64,000 bases of DNA from assembly GCF_900115165.1 (NCBI RefSeq), contig NZ_FOVP01000006.1, positions 86,895-150,894 of the forward strand, written 5' to 3'. The translations under genes were made by a program, and so were the position numbers. The notes beneath the pieces are model-generated. The model ran no database searches and was not told where the DNA came from. It saw nothing but the letters and a program-made list of their open reading frames with translations. Position 1 is the first letter of the stretch. Every line of letters begins with the position of its first letter. This DNA comes from Roseovarius lutimaris (GTDB lineage: Bacteria > Pseudomonadota > Alphaproteobacteria > Rhodobacterales > Rhodobacteraceae). This document shows positions 9,953 to 18,068 of the stretch, in pieces.

Positions 9953-10025
9953 TGATCTTTCTCCCGCTTTGAAGCCAGGGTGCGATCAATGGGTCGCGGA
10001 CGCAAGGCGCCCGCACTCCTGCACC

Positions 10026-11000
10026 CTAGCCGACTGTTGTTCGGCCCTCGAAAGGGGTCGTTCCGTACCCAAGGGCACGTTTGTGATTGCGTTCTTCGGC
10101 CTTGGCGTCGGCCGGCACATCCACATGCAGCCCGGCACGCGATCCCTGCTGGGGAATTTCCAGCGGCCCAAGTGTTTTCAGGTAGCTGTCGGTGCCGCTG
10201 TGGCGATCATAGACCGAAAAATCAACCGACCGGTCACGAAAGCTCTTGAGAACCTGACCAAGCCCCTTCATCCCGGTTTCGCGCTGACGGCGCACCATCG
10301 ACATGTCCACCTCAATCGGGAACATATCCTCTTGTCCCGCCGATTGATGCAGCACCAGAGAGGTCGGATCAACCACCAGGGATTTACCGACGCCACCGGC
10401 GCCGAGGCCATTTACATCAAACACATAGCACTGAAACTGCGCCGCCGTGGCGCGGGCGATGGCAAGCTCGGCGTCGCGATCCGTGGTGCCGGTCAGAACC
10501 GGGTGAAGCAGCACTTCCACCCCCTGACTGGTCAGTTCGCGGGTGGTTTCCGGGAACCACATGTCGTAACAGATCGACAGACCAAAGCGGCCAACATCCG
10601 GCACATCAAAGACACAGAAATCGGTGCCCGCCGCGATCCCTGACTCGTAGGGAAGGAATGGGAACATCTTGGCATAGCGGCGAATCACTTCGCCGTCGGG
10701 GTTGATCACAAGCGCAGTGTTGTAAATCTTGCCATCCACCGGCGACGTCAGGAACATCGAGCCGGGAATAAGCCAGACCTTGTGTCGCCGCGCCGCATCA
10801 CAGAACTTGTCGATAACGTCATTTTCTCGCGGCAGGGCATACTCGTCGAGCGGGCCAAAGGGCGAAAGTTCGCTGAACATCACCATCTGCGTCCAGGGAA
10901 AGCGCGCCATCAGCACGTCCAGACGGTGCAGCATGCCATCCACATTGGGTTGCAGGGCGTTGACGTACATCTGTACGCCGGCAATTGCGAAAGGGGTCAT
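10026..11000 (-). CDS. Carbon-nitrogen hydrolase (nitrilase superfamily amidase)
   Basis: This 324-residue protein has the Glu-Lys-Cys triad of nitrilase-superfamily amidases: glutamate in MFSELSPFG (about 42), lysine in RRYAKMFPF (about 120), cysteine in SICYDMWFPE (about 155). I chose the ATG at 11000 (MTPFAIAG), preceded by GGAGA; the longer frame adds an unconserved 15-residue lead that would nearly reach the UspA gene. Relatives include N-carbamoylputrescine amidase and aliphatic amidases. Beside a basic amino-acid decarboxylase, an amide or carbamoyl derivative of an amine is the natural guess. It lies 68 nt after uspA in the same direction. Confidence 0.85.
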   Translation of the reverse strand: MTPFAIAGVQMYVNALQPNVDGMLHRLDVLMARFPWTQMVMFSELSPFGPLDEYALPRENDVIDKFCDAARRHKVWLIPGSMFLTSPVDGKIYNTALVINPDGEVIRRYAKMFPFLPYESGIAAGTDFCVFDVPDVGRFGLSICYDMWFPETTRELTSQGVEVLLHPVLTGTTDRDAELAIARATAAQFQCYVFDVNGLGAGGVGKSLVVDPTSLVLHQSAGQEDMFPIEVDMSMVRRQRETGMKGLGQVLKSFRDRSVDFSVYDRHSGTDSYLKTLGPLEIPQQGSRAGLHVDVPADAKAEERNHKRALGYGTTPFEGRTTVG

Positions 11001-11068
11001 AGTGTAAGGTCTCCGTGGCAGCAGAGCGGCCCGGATTGGGCACATGGTGTCTCTGCTTTGCGCACCTC

Positions 11069-11500
11069 TTACGCCCTAACCACCAGAACGGAAACAGGCG
11101 ATCTGCGCACAATCCTGTCAGCATTCGAGCCGACAAGGAATTCGCGCAGACGGTCGGGCCTGTGGGAGGCCATAACCACCAGATCACATTCAATTTCTTC
11201 GATAATCTTGAGAACTTTGCGATGGATCTTGCCAAAGGCAAGGTGCTGCTTCACGGCAACATCATCGGGTATTTCGGCAACAACGAGCTTGTTCAGCGCC
11301 TCGCTTGCGGCGGCAACGGCCCTGGTTTCGAAATCCTCGGGGAAAAAGCCTTCGACCAGCGGCGTGCCCATATCGGGCACCACCGATATGATGTGCAATT
11401 TGCCCTTTGAGGTGCGCACAAGCTCTATCGCCTGTGGCAGGGCCTTTTCCCAGGATGCGGGTGCATTCAGATCAATCGTGAGCAGGACTGTATTGAACAT
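11069..11500 (-). CDS. Universal stress protein, TeaD-like
   Basis: This 143-residue single-domain UspA protein starts with the usual hydrophobic strand (FNTVLLTIDL) and ends with the strand VSVLVVRA. The nucleotide-binding loop reads ASHRPDRLREFLVGSNADRIV. It keeps the second half (VGSNADR) but lacks the first glycines of the canonical GxxG motif, as in TRAP-linked TeaD-type proteins. TeaD in Halomonas modulates the TeaABC ectoine transporter. Here the gene lies directly after the TRAP permease gene (11 nt), so a role in adjusting this importer is likely. Confidence 0.85.
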   Translation of the reverse strand: MFNTVLLTIDLNAPASWEKALPQAIELVRTSKGKLHIISVVPDMGTPLVEGFFPEDFETRAVAAASEALNKLVVAEIPDDVAVKQHLAFGKIHRKVLKIIEEIECDLVVMASHRPDRLREFLVGSNADRIVRRSPVSVLVVRA

Positions 11501-11511
11501 TATCTCTCTCC

Positions 11512-14262
11512 TCAGGCGGCTGCGGCTTTGCGCGGGGCGCGTGCGTTGCGGCCCCGCTGAAGGAACACGACAAATCCAAGAAGCAGGAGCGCCGGAATGA
11601 ACATCAGGTATTTGCTGGGCTGACCCACCGGGCGCAGCACCCGCAACACTTCCTGATCCCAGTCAAGACCGGCCGCTGCCCCGGCGCTGCCAAAGGCGAC
11701 ATCGTCGATCAACAGGGTGTCGCCCTCGTTGCGGAACGCAAGACCGGCGTTTTGCAATCGCTCTTCGCCGGTGGCCCCCTCCTTGATCGGCAGGATCGCC
11801 ACAAACTCGATCGGATCGCCAAGATCGTTCATGCCGGCCACGCGCAGGCGCAGATCCTCGCCCACGGGCGTCGCCATCGCCGCCTCGGCAATCTCGGTCG
11901 GGTTTTCCTCGCTATAGGGCGGCGAAACCATATCCATCCAGAACCCCGGACGGAACAGAGTAAAGGCAATCAACAACAGGGCCAGGGTTTCGTAAATGCG
12001 GTTTCTGGCAATGAACCAGCCTTGGGTCGCCGCCGCAAACAACAGCATGGCAATCGTCGCGACAATGAAGACAAAGACCCCCTGAATCCACGTCACATCT
12101 ATCAGCAACAACTCGGTGTTGAAGATGAACAGGAACGGCAAGGCGGCCGTGCGCAGCGAGTAAAAGAACGCCACAACCCCGGTCTTGATCGGATCACCGC
12201 CCGATACGGCGGCGGCGGCAAAGCTTGCAAGGCCCACCGGGGGCGTCACGTCGGCCATGATCCCGAAGTAGAACACAAAGAGATGCACCGCGATCAGCGG
12301 CACGATCAACCCGTTCTGCTGGCCCAGGGTCACGATGACCGGCGCCAGAAGGGCCGAGACAACGATATAGTTCGCCGTGGTCGGCAGGCCCATACCAAGG
12401 ATAAGCGACAAGATCGCGGTCAGGAACAGGATGGCAAGGATATTGCCCCCGGACAGAACCTCGACCACATCGGCAAGCGCCGAGCCGACACCGGTCTGGC
12501 TCACGGCGCCGACGATGATACCGGCGGTTGCAGTAGCAATGCCGATGCCGATCATGTTGCGCGCGCCGGTTTCCAAGCCGTCGATAAGATCCGTGACGCC
12601 GGCCTTGAGAGCGCCGCCAAGCCTGCCCTCACCGCGCATGATCGCGGTCAGCGGCCGTTGGGTCAGCAGGATGAACACCATGTAGGTGGTCGCCCAAAAG
12701 GCCGACAGACCCGGCGAAAGGCGATCCACCATCAGTGCCCAGACCAGGACCACAACCGGCAGGACAAAATGCAGGCCCGAGCGCACCGTTGGCCCCGGAA
12801 GCGGCAGCGAGGTGACCGGTGAATTGGGGTCATCAAGCTCAAGCGGTTCTTCCTTGGAGGCGATATAAAGCAGGCCCATGTAAACCAGTGTCAGAAAGAC
12901 AAAGATGATATAGCCCGCCGTCGCCGGAAACGCCGGGCGAATCCAGCCCATGCCATAGTAGACCGCAAAGGAAATCGCGCAGATCGCGGCGATGGTAAAG
13001 GCGATGCCAATCAGGCGTTGCACAATCGGTTTGGGCGTATAGGCGCGCGGCAAGCCCTCCATGCCGGCTTTGAGAGCCTCAAGATGCACGATATAGACAA
13101 GCGCGATATAGCTGATCACGGCGGGCAGAAAGGCGTGTTTGACCACGTCGAAATAGGGAATGCCAACATATTCCACCATAAGGAAGGCCGCAGCCCCCAT
13201 CACGGGTGGCATGATCTGGCCGTTGACCGAGCTTGCAACCTCGACTGCGCCGGCCTTTTCAGAGCTAAAGCCGACCTTCTTCATCAGCGGGATGGTAAAG
13301 GTGCCTGTGGTCACGACATTGGCGATGGATGAGCCAGAGATAAGCCCGGTCATCGCCGAAGAGACAACCGCCGCCTTGGCGGGGCCGCCCTTCATGTGAC
13401 CCATCAGGCTAAAGGCGACCTGAATGAAATAATTGCCTGCCCCTGCCCTGTCGAGCAGTGAGCCGAACAGGACGAACAGGAAGACGAAAGAGGTCGAGAC
13501 CCCCAAAGCGATGCCAAAGACGCCCTCGGTGGTGATCCATTGGTGGTTCACGATTTCCGACAGGCTATTGCCCTTGTGGGCAATGATGCTGGGCATATAG
13601 GGGCCAAGCACCGTATAGACCAAAAAGACCGATGCCACGATCATCAAGGCCGGGCCAAGCGCGCGGCGCGTCGCCTCAAGCAAGAGCATCAGGCCAATCA
13701 CGGCAACCACGAAATCCTGCAAAATCGGCGCGCCAACGCGGCCCGAGATATCGCGGTAATAGACATAGAGATAAAGCGCCGCCAGGGCGCCGACGACGGC
13801 CATGGCCCATTCCCAGACCGGCACCTTGTCCTTTGGCGAGCCAAGCAGCACCGCCGCGACAAGCGCGATCGCGATCAGCGGGATCCACCATGTGGTCGTG
13901 CCTTCCTTTGCCCCGACCATGAACAGGAACGCCAGAACCACCGGCACAACAACGCCAAGCCCAAGCTGAAATTTGGTGCGCGCCGCCGGAAAGGCGGCGA
14001 AGGCCAGGAACATCGCAAAGGCCAGATGAATCGAGCGGCTTTCGGTGTCGTTGAACACTCCCCAGCCGACGATGAACGGGATCGGCGAGGCAATCCAGAG
14101 CTGAAACAGCGACCAGGCAAGCGCGACGCAGGTCAGAAAGATGCCGACGGTCCCGGTGGACCCGCGCCCGCCCGTATCGGACGAGGCGACCAGCGCGTCG
14201 AGTTCTTCCTGTGAAAGCCCGCCACGGTCTTTGGTTTGCTGCTGGTTTGGATTGTCCGACAT
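11512..14262 (-). CDS. Fused 4TM/12TM TRAP transporter permease (TAXI type)
   Basis: This 916-residue protein begins with a hydrophilic lead (about 1-35), continues with a small-subunit (DctQ-like) membrane region, and then a DctM-type large subunit with the motifs SGSSIANVVTTGTFTIPLMKK near 310 and GLPTTANYIVVSALLAPVI near 625. A C-terminal soluble segment follows, then a last membrane helix near 890. Such fusions pair with TAXI-family binding proteins, and one lies upstream at 14374-15330. The pair forms a cation-driven secondary importer for an organic anion or amino acid. The gene begins 111 nt after the binding-protein gene, with a strong stem-loop in between. Confidence 0.92.
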   Translation of the reverse strand: MSDNPNQQQTKDRGGLSQEELDALVASSDTGGRGSTGTVGIFLTCVALAWSLFQLWIASPIPFIVGWGVFNDTESRSIHLAFAMFLAFAAFPAARTKFQLGLGVVVPVVLAFLFMVGAKEGTTTWWIPLIAIALVAAVLLGSPKDKVPVWEWAMAVVGALAALYLYVYYRDISGRVGAPILQDFVVAVIGLMLLLEATRRALGPALMIVASVFLVYTVLGPYMPSIIAHKGNSLSEIVNHQWITTEGVFGIALGVSTSFVFLFVLFGSLLDRAGAGNYFIQVAFSLMGHMKGGPAKAAVVSSAMTGLISGSSIANVVTTGTFTIPLMKKVGFSSEKAGAVEVASSVNGQIMPPVMGAAAFLMVEYVGIPYFDVVKHAFLPAVISYIALVYIVHLEALKAGMEGLPRAYTPKPIVQRLIGIAFTIAAICAISFAVYYGMGWIRPAFPATAGYIIFVFLTLVYMGLLYIASKEEPLELDDPNSPVTSLPLPGPTVRSGLHFVLPVVVLVWALMVDRLSPGLSAFWATTYMVFILLTQRPLTAIMRGEGRLGGALKAGVTDLIDGLETGARNMIGIGIATATAGIIVGAVSQTGVGSALADVVEVLSGGNILAILFLTAILSLILGMGLPTTANYIVVSALLAPVIVTLGQQNGLIVPLIAVHLFVFYFGIMADVTPPVGLASFAAAAVSGGDPIKTGVVAFFYSLRTAALPFLFIFNTELLLIDVTWIQGVFVFIVATIAMLLFAAATQGWFIARNRIYETLALLLIAFTLFRPGFWMDMVSPPYSEENPTEIAEAAMATPVGEDLRLRVAGMNDLGDPIEFVAILPIKEGATGEERLQNAGLAFRNEGDTLLIDDVAFGSAGAAAGLDWDQEVLRVLRPVGQPSKYLMFIPALLLLGFVVFLQRGRNARAPRKAAAA

Positions 14263-14315
14263 GTCAGTCCCCCGCGGCCCGTGATCCGGGCGCTTGATTG
14301 ATGTGTCTCAAAGTC

Positions 14316-14344
14316 CGGTGCGGCAAACCCGTGTTGCCGCACCG
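14316..14344 (-). terminator. Intercistronic stem-loop after TAXI binding-protein gene
   Basis: CGGTGCGGCAA and TTGCCGCACCG form a perfect 11-bp stem with a 7-nt loop between the binding-protein stop and the permease start. On the minus strand no U-run follows, so it is more likely an mRNA-stabilising or partial-termination element that raises binding protein over permease. Confidence 0.65.
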
Positions 14345-14373
14345 TTTTTCACGTGCTGAACAGGCCTCTGGCC

Positions 14374-15330
14374 TTATTTCCAGCTACGCTCTTTGTAATA
14401 GCGCACGGCGCCATCATGCAAAGGCGCCGACAGGCCGTCATTGATCATGCCCTCTTCGGTCAGGTTCTCGAACGCCGGGTGCAGGCGCTTGAAGCGGTCA
14501 AAATTGTCGAAAACCGCCTTCACAACCTGATAAACGACGTCGTCATCCACCTTGGCCGAGGTCACGAAAGTGGCCTTTACGCCAAAGGTCGTGGTGTCAT
14601 TGGGCGAACCATCATACATGCCGCCCGGCACGGTGGCCTTGGCATAAAACGGATTGTCGGCGATAAGCTTGTCAATCTCGGGGCCTTCCACCGGCACAAG
14701 AACCGCGTCAACGGTCGATACGGCCTCTTGGATCGACCCATTGGGATGACCGACCGTATAAATGATCGCGTCAACCTTGTTGTCGCCAAGCGCTGCGGCC
14801 TGTTCGGCGGGCTTAAGCTCCGAGGCAAGTGCGAAATCATCCATCGTCCAGCCAAGCGCTTTCATCACGACCTGCATGGTGGCATACTGACCCGAGCCGG
14901 GGTTGCCGATATTCACGCGCTTGCCCTTGAGATCGGCAAAGCTTGTAATCCCGGCATCGGCGCGTGCAATAACCGTGAACGGCTCGCCATGAACCGAGAA
15001 CACGGCGCGTTCGTCCTTGAACGCATTGCCTTCAAACTCGGACGTACCGTTATAGGCGTGGTACTGCCAGTCGGACTGGGCCACGCCCATATCCATGTCA
15101 CCCGCCATGATGGCGTTGATATTGGCAATCGAGCCGCCGGTCGACGGCGCCGTGCATTTGAGATTGTGCTCTGCAGTGCCACGGTTCACCAGACGGCAAA
15201 TCGACTGGCCAACCACAAAGTAAACGCCGGTCTGGCCGCCGGTTCCGATGGTGATGAATTTTTCTTGGGCGAAACTCGCCGTGCCGGCCAACATGGCCCC
15301 GGCAAAGGCAAGTGATTTGAAAAGCTTCAT
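14374..15330 (-). CDS. TAXI-family TRAP solute-binding protein
   Basis: This 318-residue periplasmic protein has a signal peptide ending around GTASFAQ (residue 20) and the TAXI-family opening ITIGTGGQTGVYF, then STGGSIANINAI near 62 and GVAQSDW near 82. I chose the ATG at 15330 (MKLFKS) because it has GGGAGAA upstream and starts a clean signal peptide; the longer frame adds 14 polar residues. It is the first gene of the minus-strand operon that runs to the aminotransferase at 3422. It captures the substrate for the fused permease downstream; TAXI proteins often bind glutamate-like or other carboxylate ligands, but none can be assigned here. Confidence 0.92.
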   Translation of the reverse strand: MKLFKSLAFAGAMLAGTASFAQEKFITIGTGGQTGVYFVVGQSICRLVNRGTAEHNLKCTAPSTGGSIANINAIMAGDMDMGVAQSDWQYHAYNGTSEFEGNAFKDERAVFSVHGEPFTVIARADAGITSFADLKGKRVNIGNPGSGQYATMQVVMKALGWTMDDFALASELKPAEQAAALGDNKVDAIIYTVGHPNGSIQEAVSTVDAVLVPVEGPEIDKLIADNPFYAKATVPGGMYDGSPNDTTTFGVKATFVTSAKVDDDVVYQVVKAVFDNFDRFKRLHPAFENLTEEGMINDGLSAPLHDGAVRYYKERSWK

Positions 15331-15739
15331 AGTGTTCTCCCGGTTATCTTGATTAGAATCGCCACCCTTCAAGGATGGTCTCGTTCAGTTTCTTCTTACA
15401 CCGAGAACTTGCGTGCACTCTGTCGCACATCACAGCCCGCGAGCGTAAAACGGCATTTGGACAGACTGCCCGAACATGCGACCTTTCAGCGCCTCATCTC
15501 TGTCCCACAGTACCAGTCTGCATTGTTTTCACTTCTTATCAAGAGGCTAGTAGTGTTTAATATTTTGAGCAAGTTGTATATGTAGAGAAAACAGGACCGC
15601 GTTGTCGGCATTTAACAACGGCTCATTTAAGTGGCGCAAAACCATGACGTGGAATTGCGAAAAAAGATTGCAGAAACGCCCGTTTTCAACAGGCCGCCAG
15701 ACGGATGTCCTTGGCGCGCACCAATAAGGAAGCCGCACC
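15331..15739. promoter_or_regulatory. Intergenic region upstream of the TAXI operon
   Basis: About 410 bases without a convincing gene. The part near 15540-15660 is clearly more A+T-rich than its surroundings and probably holds the divergent promoters for the TAXI operon (-) and the former mgtE gene (+). I cannot place -35/-10 boxes with confidence. Short frames here (e.g. 15547-15786 on -) have no recognisable features. Confidence 0.4.
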
Positions 15740-16327
15740 ATGAACGCGCCCCAGATTGACGGCGGCGCCATTGAAATTAAGGACATTTAATAAGACGTTA
15801 GAGCCGCCCTTGATGCCGCTGACGGTGCCCGGCTTGATACGCTTCTTGACAGTGTAGCCTTAAGCGAAGCCCTGCACGAGGTCTTGTCGTTTTCGCCCGC
15901 AGGGCGCGATGCGCCGATCGCCTTGCTCTCGCCTGAACTGACCTCGCAGCTGATTGACGAAGCCCCGCCCGAACTTGCCGGTGAAATGATCGTAAGCCAG
16001 GAAACGGCCAAAGCGGTTGAAATTTTCGACGACCTTGATTCTGACGCTCAGGCCGATGCGATTCTGGCCGGGCTTGTTCCGAAAGACGCCGCTCGGGTGC
16101 GCCGTCTGGCCGAATATGACGCCGGAACCGCCGGTGGTCTGATGCTGGCGAATGCCTTTCAGTTTCGTCCAAACCAGACAGTTGGCGTGGTGCCGCTGCG
16201 TCTCAAGCGTGTGTGACAAGACCCGGCGGTCTCCAGCGGCCCGCTTTTGAGAATAATCACCGATATGGCCGGATTCTTTTTGGTTCTCAGCCTCGCGTCG
16301 CTCATGATGCCCTTGTTGGTGCAATGA
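15740..16327 (+). pseudogene. mgtE: Decayed magnesium transporter gene mgtE
   Basis: Reading one frame from the ATG at 15740 (AAGGAAG upstream) gives an MgtE-like N-terminal domain. It begins MNAPQIDGGAIEIKDI, meets two tandem stops (TAATAA at 15788-15793), then continues with segments such as LSPELTSQLIDEAPPELA and AARVRRLAEYDAGTAGGLM, a hallmark of the MgtE N domain. After RLKRV a TGA (16214-16216) interrupts. The same frame then gives DPAVSSGPL and a final membrane helix ending at TGA 16325, which is the normal C-terminus of MgtE. About 195 codons remain of an expected roughly 450. The end of the N domain, the CBS domains and most membrane helices are gone through an in-frame deletion. Non-functional. 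Confidence 0.85.
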
Positions 16328-16383
16328 GGCAAAAATTCAGACGTGCCGTCGTAAAGATTCGCAGAACGTGAAAGGACAACCAT

Positions 16384-17997
16384 ATGCAGAAGTTGAATGA
16401 AATGGGGCGCTTTGCAGCTTTTGCGCTGTCAGGGTTATTGGCGGTCGTGTCCCTCATTGGCCTTTTCTGGTCGGTCTGGATGCTGATCCCGCTGGCGTTT
16501 TTCGCCGGGCTGACGGCGCTTGGTATCCTGGATGTGACCCAGAACAGCCATTCGATCCTGCGCAATTATCCGGTGATCGGGCATATGCGGTTTTTGTTCG
16601 AGGGCATCCGCCCCGAAATTCGCCAGTACCTGATCGAAAGCGATCAGGACGAAGAACCCTTTAGCCGCGATGCCCGCTCGCTTGTCTATCAGCGCGCCAA
16701 GGGGATGGAGGACAAGCGCCCGTTTGGCACGCGGATGCGGGTCTATGATGCGGGTTATTCCTGGGTCACGCATTCGGTGATGCCAAAGCATCTTGCGGAT
16801 ACCGATTTTCGCGTGCGCATTGGCGGCGATGACTGTGCCCAGCCTTATGATGCCTCGATCTACAACATCTCGGCGATGAGTTTTGGCGCGCTCTCGGCCA
16901 ATGCGATTCTTGCGCTGAACACCGGCGCCAGGATCGGCGGTTTTGCCCATGACACCGGTGAGGGCGGGGTAAGTCGTTATCACCGCGAGGGCGGCGGCGA
17001 TCTGATCTACGAGGTCGGCTCGGGTTATTTCGGCTGTCGCAACGACGATGGCAGCTTCAACGCGGACAGGTTCGCCGAACAATCGGCCAGCCCACAGATC
17101 AAGATGATCGAGCTGAAACTGAGCCAGGGCGCCAAGCCCGGCCATGGCGGCATGTTGCCCGCCTCCAAGATCAGCCCCGAGATCGCCGAGGCGCGCGGCG
17201 TACCGATGGGCCAGGATTGCGTATCACCGGCTTCGCATTCCGCCTTTTCCACGCCGATCGAGATGATGCAGTTCCTCAAGCTTCTGCGCGATCGCTCGGG
17301 CGGCAAGCCGGTGGGGTTCAAGCTTTGCATCGGTCACCGGCGCGAATTCATGTGCATGGTCAAGGCGATGATCGAAACCAGGTTCACCCCGGATTTCATT
17401 GTTGTTGACGGCACCGAAGGGGGCACCGGCGCCGCACCGCTGGAATTTGCCAATCACATCGGCATGCCGATGGTCGAGGGGCTTACCTTTGTGCACAACA
17501 CTTTGCGCGGTGCGGGTCTGCGCGATCAGGTCAAGATTGGGGCGGCGGGCAAGATCGTTTCGGCCTTCGACATCGCCCGCGCCCTCGCGCTTGGGGCCGA
17601 TTGGTGCAATTCGGCGCGCGGTTACATGTTTGCCATCGGCTGTATTCAGGCGCAGGCCTGTCACACCAACCACTGTCCTGTCGGGGTCGCGACACAAGAC
17701 CCGATGCGCCAACGCGCGCTGGATCCGGTCGGCAAAAGCAAGCGGGTCGCAAGCTTTCACCGTAATACGCTGGCGGCCCTGGGTGAAATGACCGGCGCGG
17801 CCGGCCTGTCCAGTCCCGGCGAATTTCTGCCGCGTCACCTGATGATCCGGCAAAGCGATGCGCAGATGGTCACCGGCGATGAAGCCTTTGCGCTACTGCC
17901 TAACGGGTTCTTGCTCAAAGAGGGCAAGGCGGATCCGGGCGGCTATCGCACCCGGTGGGACCGCGCCCAGGCAGAGCAGTTCGCACCAATCGACTGA
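16384..17997 (+). CDS. FMN-binding glutamate synthase-like protein (GltB2 domain)
   Basis: This 537-residue protein has two N-terminal membrane helices (about 10-55) followed by the FMN/glutamate-synthase core (GltS central/FMN domain). Core motifs include NISAMSFGALS near 160, HDTGEGGVS near 190, DGTEGGTGAAP near 345, and the cysteine cluster GCIQAQACHTNHCPVG near 420 that usually holds a 3Fe-4S centre. It lacks the glutaminase and GXGXG domains of full GltB, so it is a stand-alone member of the family often called FMN-binding glutamate synthase family protein, whose reaction is not settled. AAAGGA precedes the ATG. It lies 56 nt after the mgtE remnant and ends at a bidirectional terminator. 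Confidence 0.87.
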   Translation: MQKLNEMGRFAAFALSGLLAVVSLIGLFWSVWMLIPLAFFAGLTALGILDVTQNSHSILRNYPVIGHMRFLFEGIRPEIRQYLIESDQDEEPFSRDARSLVYQRAKGMEDKRPFGTRMRVYDAGYSWVTHSVMPKHLADTDFRVRIGGDDCAQPYDASIYNISAMSFGALSANAILALNTGARIGGFAHDTGEGGVSRYHREGGGDLIYEVGSGYFGCRNDDGSFNADRFAEQSASPQIKMIELKLSQGAKPGHGGMLPASKISPEIAEARGVPMGQDCVSPASHSAFSTPIEMMQFLKLLRDRSGGKPVGFKLCIGHRREFMCMVKAMIETRFTPDFIVVDGTEGGTGAAPLEFANHIGMPMVEGLTFVHNTLRGAGLRDQVKIGAAGKIVSAFDIARALALGADWCNSARGYMFAIGCIQAQACHTNHCPVGVATQDPMRQRALDPVGKSKRVASFHRNTLAALGEMTGAAGLSSPGEFLPRHLMIRQSDAQMVTGDEAFALLPNGFLLKEGKADPGGYRTRWDRAQAEQFAPID

Positions 17998-18020
17998 TCC
18001 AGCGCCGATGCACAGGCATA

Positions 18021-18052
18021 AAAAAGGGGCAGGCAACCGCCCGCCCCTTTTT
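18021..18052. terminator. Bidirectional intrinsic terminator
   Basis: AAAAAGGGGC (18021-18030) pairs perfectly with GCCCCTTTTT (18043-18052), giving a G+C stem flanked by A and T runs on both strands. It lies between the convergent ends of the glutamate-synthase-like gene (+, 17997) and gabT (-, 18069) and should stop both transcripts. Confidence 0.9.
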
Positions 18053-18068
18053 GACATTGTAATCTGGC

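Noticed and set aside
11752..12822. Plus-strand frame of 356 codons within the fused TRAP permease gene
   Set aside because: Its Arg/His/Gln-rich composition indicates a shadow of the hydrophobic permease on the other strand.
16214..16216. In-frame TGA of the mgtE remnant as selenocysteine or recoding
   Set aside because: Two further stops precede it and most of the protein is deleted, so simple decay explains it.
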